This document shows positions 8,947 to 9,130 of a stretch of 9,130 nt of DNA, piece by piece. A program made the translations under genes and the position numbers. Source of the DNA: Actinomycetota bacterium (GTDB lineage Bacteria > Actinomycetota > Thermoleophilia > Gaiellales > Gaiellaceae). Numbering within the stretch: the first letter of the stretch is position 1; every line of letters starts with the position of its first letter. Where the stretch lies: positions 1-9,130 of the forward strand of contig VAYE01000035.1 in assembly GCA_005883235.1 (NCBI GenBank), read 5' to 3'. Below the pieces are notes generated by a model that did not search any database, was not told where the DNA came from, and saw only the letters and a program-made list of their open reading frames with translations.

Positions 8947-9130
8947 GGCATCGCCCCCAGCCGCGCGACGCAGCGCGCCGCCGCCTCGCGCGCGAGCTCG
9001 GGCCCGCCGACGAGGAACCCGGCTGCGAGCGCATCGCCTGCGCCCGTCGAGTCGACCACCTCGCCGGCGAGCGGCTCGACCTCGTGCTCGCCCTCGTCCG
9101 TGACGACCGTGAAGCCGCGCGCGCCGCGCT
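8943..9130 (-). CDS. psuK: PfkB-family carbohydrate kinase, C-terminal part (likely pseudouridine kinase)
   Basis: The gene enters from the right edge and only the last 61 residues are visible, reading leftward from RGARGFTVVTDEG to ARLGAMP and the TGA at 8943-8945. They include DSTGAGDALAAGFL, the second PfkB signature, whose GAGD holds the catalytic aspartate and anion hole. That makes a ribokinase-like sugar or nucleoside kinase certain. The pseudouridine kinase call rests on the direct coupling (GTGA overlap) to psuG: such a kinase would make the pseudouridine 5'-phosphate that PsuG cleaves. The substrate-binding N-terminal half lies outside the window, so another nucleoside or sugar remains possible. 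Confidence 0.75.
   Translation of the reverse strand, partial: RGARGFTVVTDEGEHEVEPLAGEVVDSTGAGDALAAGFLVGGPELAREAAARCVARLGAMP

Overview
This is a G+C-rich bacterial window with tightly packed genes. Stop codons overlap start codons in several places, and GTG and TTG starts are frequent. Gene order dnaK-grpE-dnaJ-hspR-clpB with a short MerR-type HspR points to an actinobacterium. The protein sequences would suit a deep-branching class such as Thermoleophilia, but that is inference from general resemblance; I ran no search.

Positions 1-5348 (+) form a protein quality-control cluster. It holds the 3' part of dnaK, a damaged grpE, dnaJ, the heat-shock repressor gene hspR, a small two-helix membrane protein gene, and clpB. 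DnaK, DnaJ and GrpE form the Hsp70 cycle, ClpB is the partner disaggregase, and HspR in its known relatives represses this same set with DnaK as co-repressor. The unusual point is grpE. Its first 93 or so codons (from 812) and its last 38 or so codons (to 1208) are both clearly GrpE but lie in different frames, and about 45 residues of the conserved middle are absent. This is either a real deletion or an assembly error. It also leaves the GrpE head in frame with DnaJ, which creates a false 491-aa 'fusion'.

Positions 5352-8055 (+) continue in the same direction. They hold an uncharacterised polytopic membrane protein, a GYD-domain protein, and a two-gene ABC-2 type exporter (ATPase plus permease) joined by a GTGA overlap. 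The substrate cannot be read from the sequence.

Positions 8062-9130 are on the opposite strand and converge on the exporter with a 6-bp gap. They encode the end of a PfkB-family sugar kinase followed by pseudouridine-5'-phosphate glycosidase (PsuG). Together these make a likely pseudouridine salvage pair: the kinase makes pseudouridine 5'-phosphate, and PsuG splits it to uracil and ribose 5-phosphate.

No tRNA, rRNA, CRISPR array, insertion sequence or prophage gene is visible, and no gap between genes exceeds 30 bp. I see no undescribed defence or mobile system. The points most worth checking are the grpE lesion and the small membrane protein between hspR and clpB.
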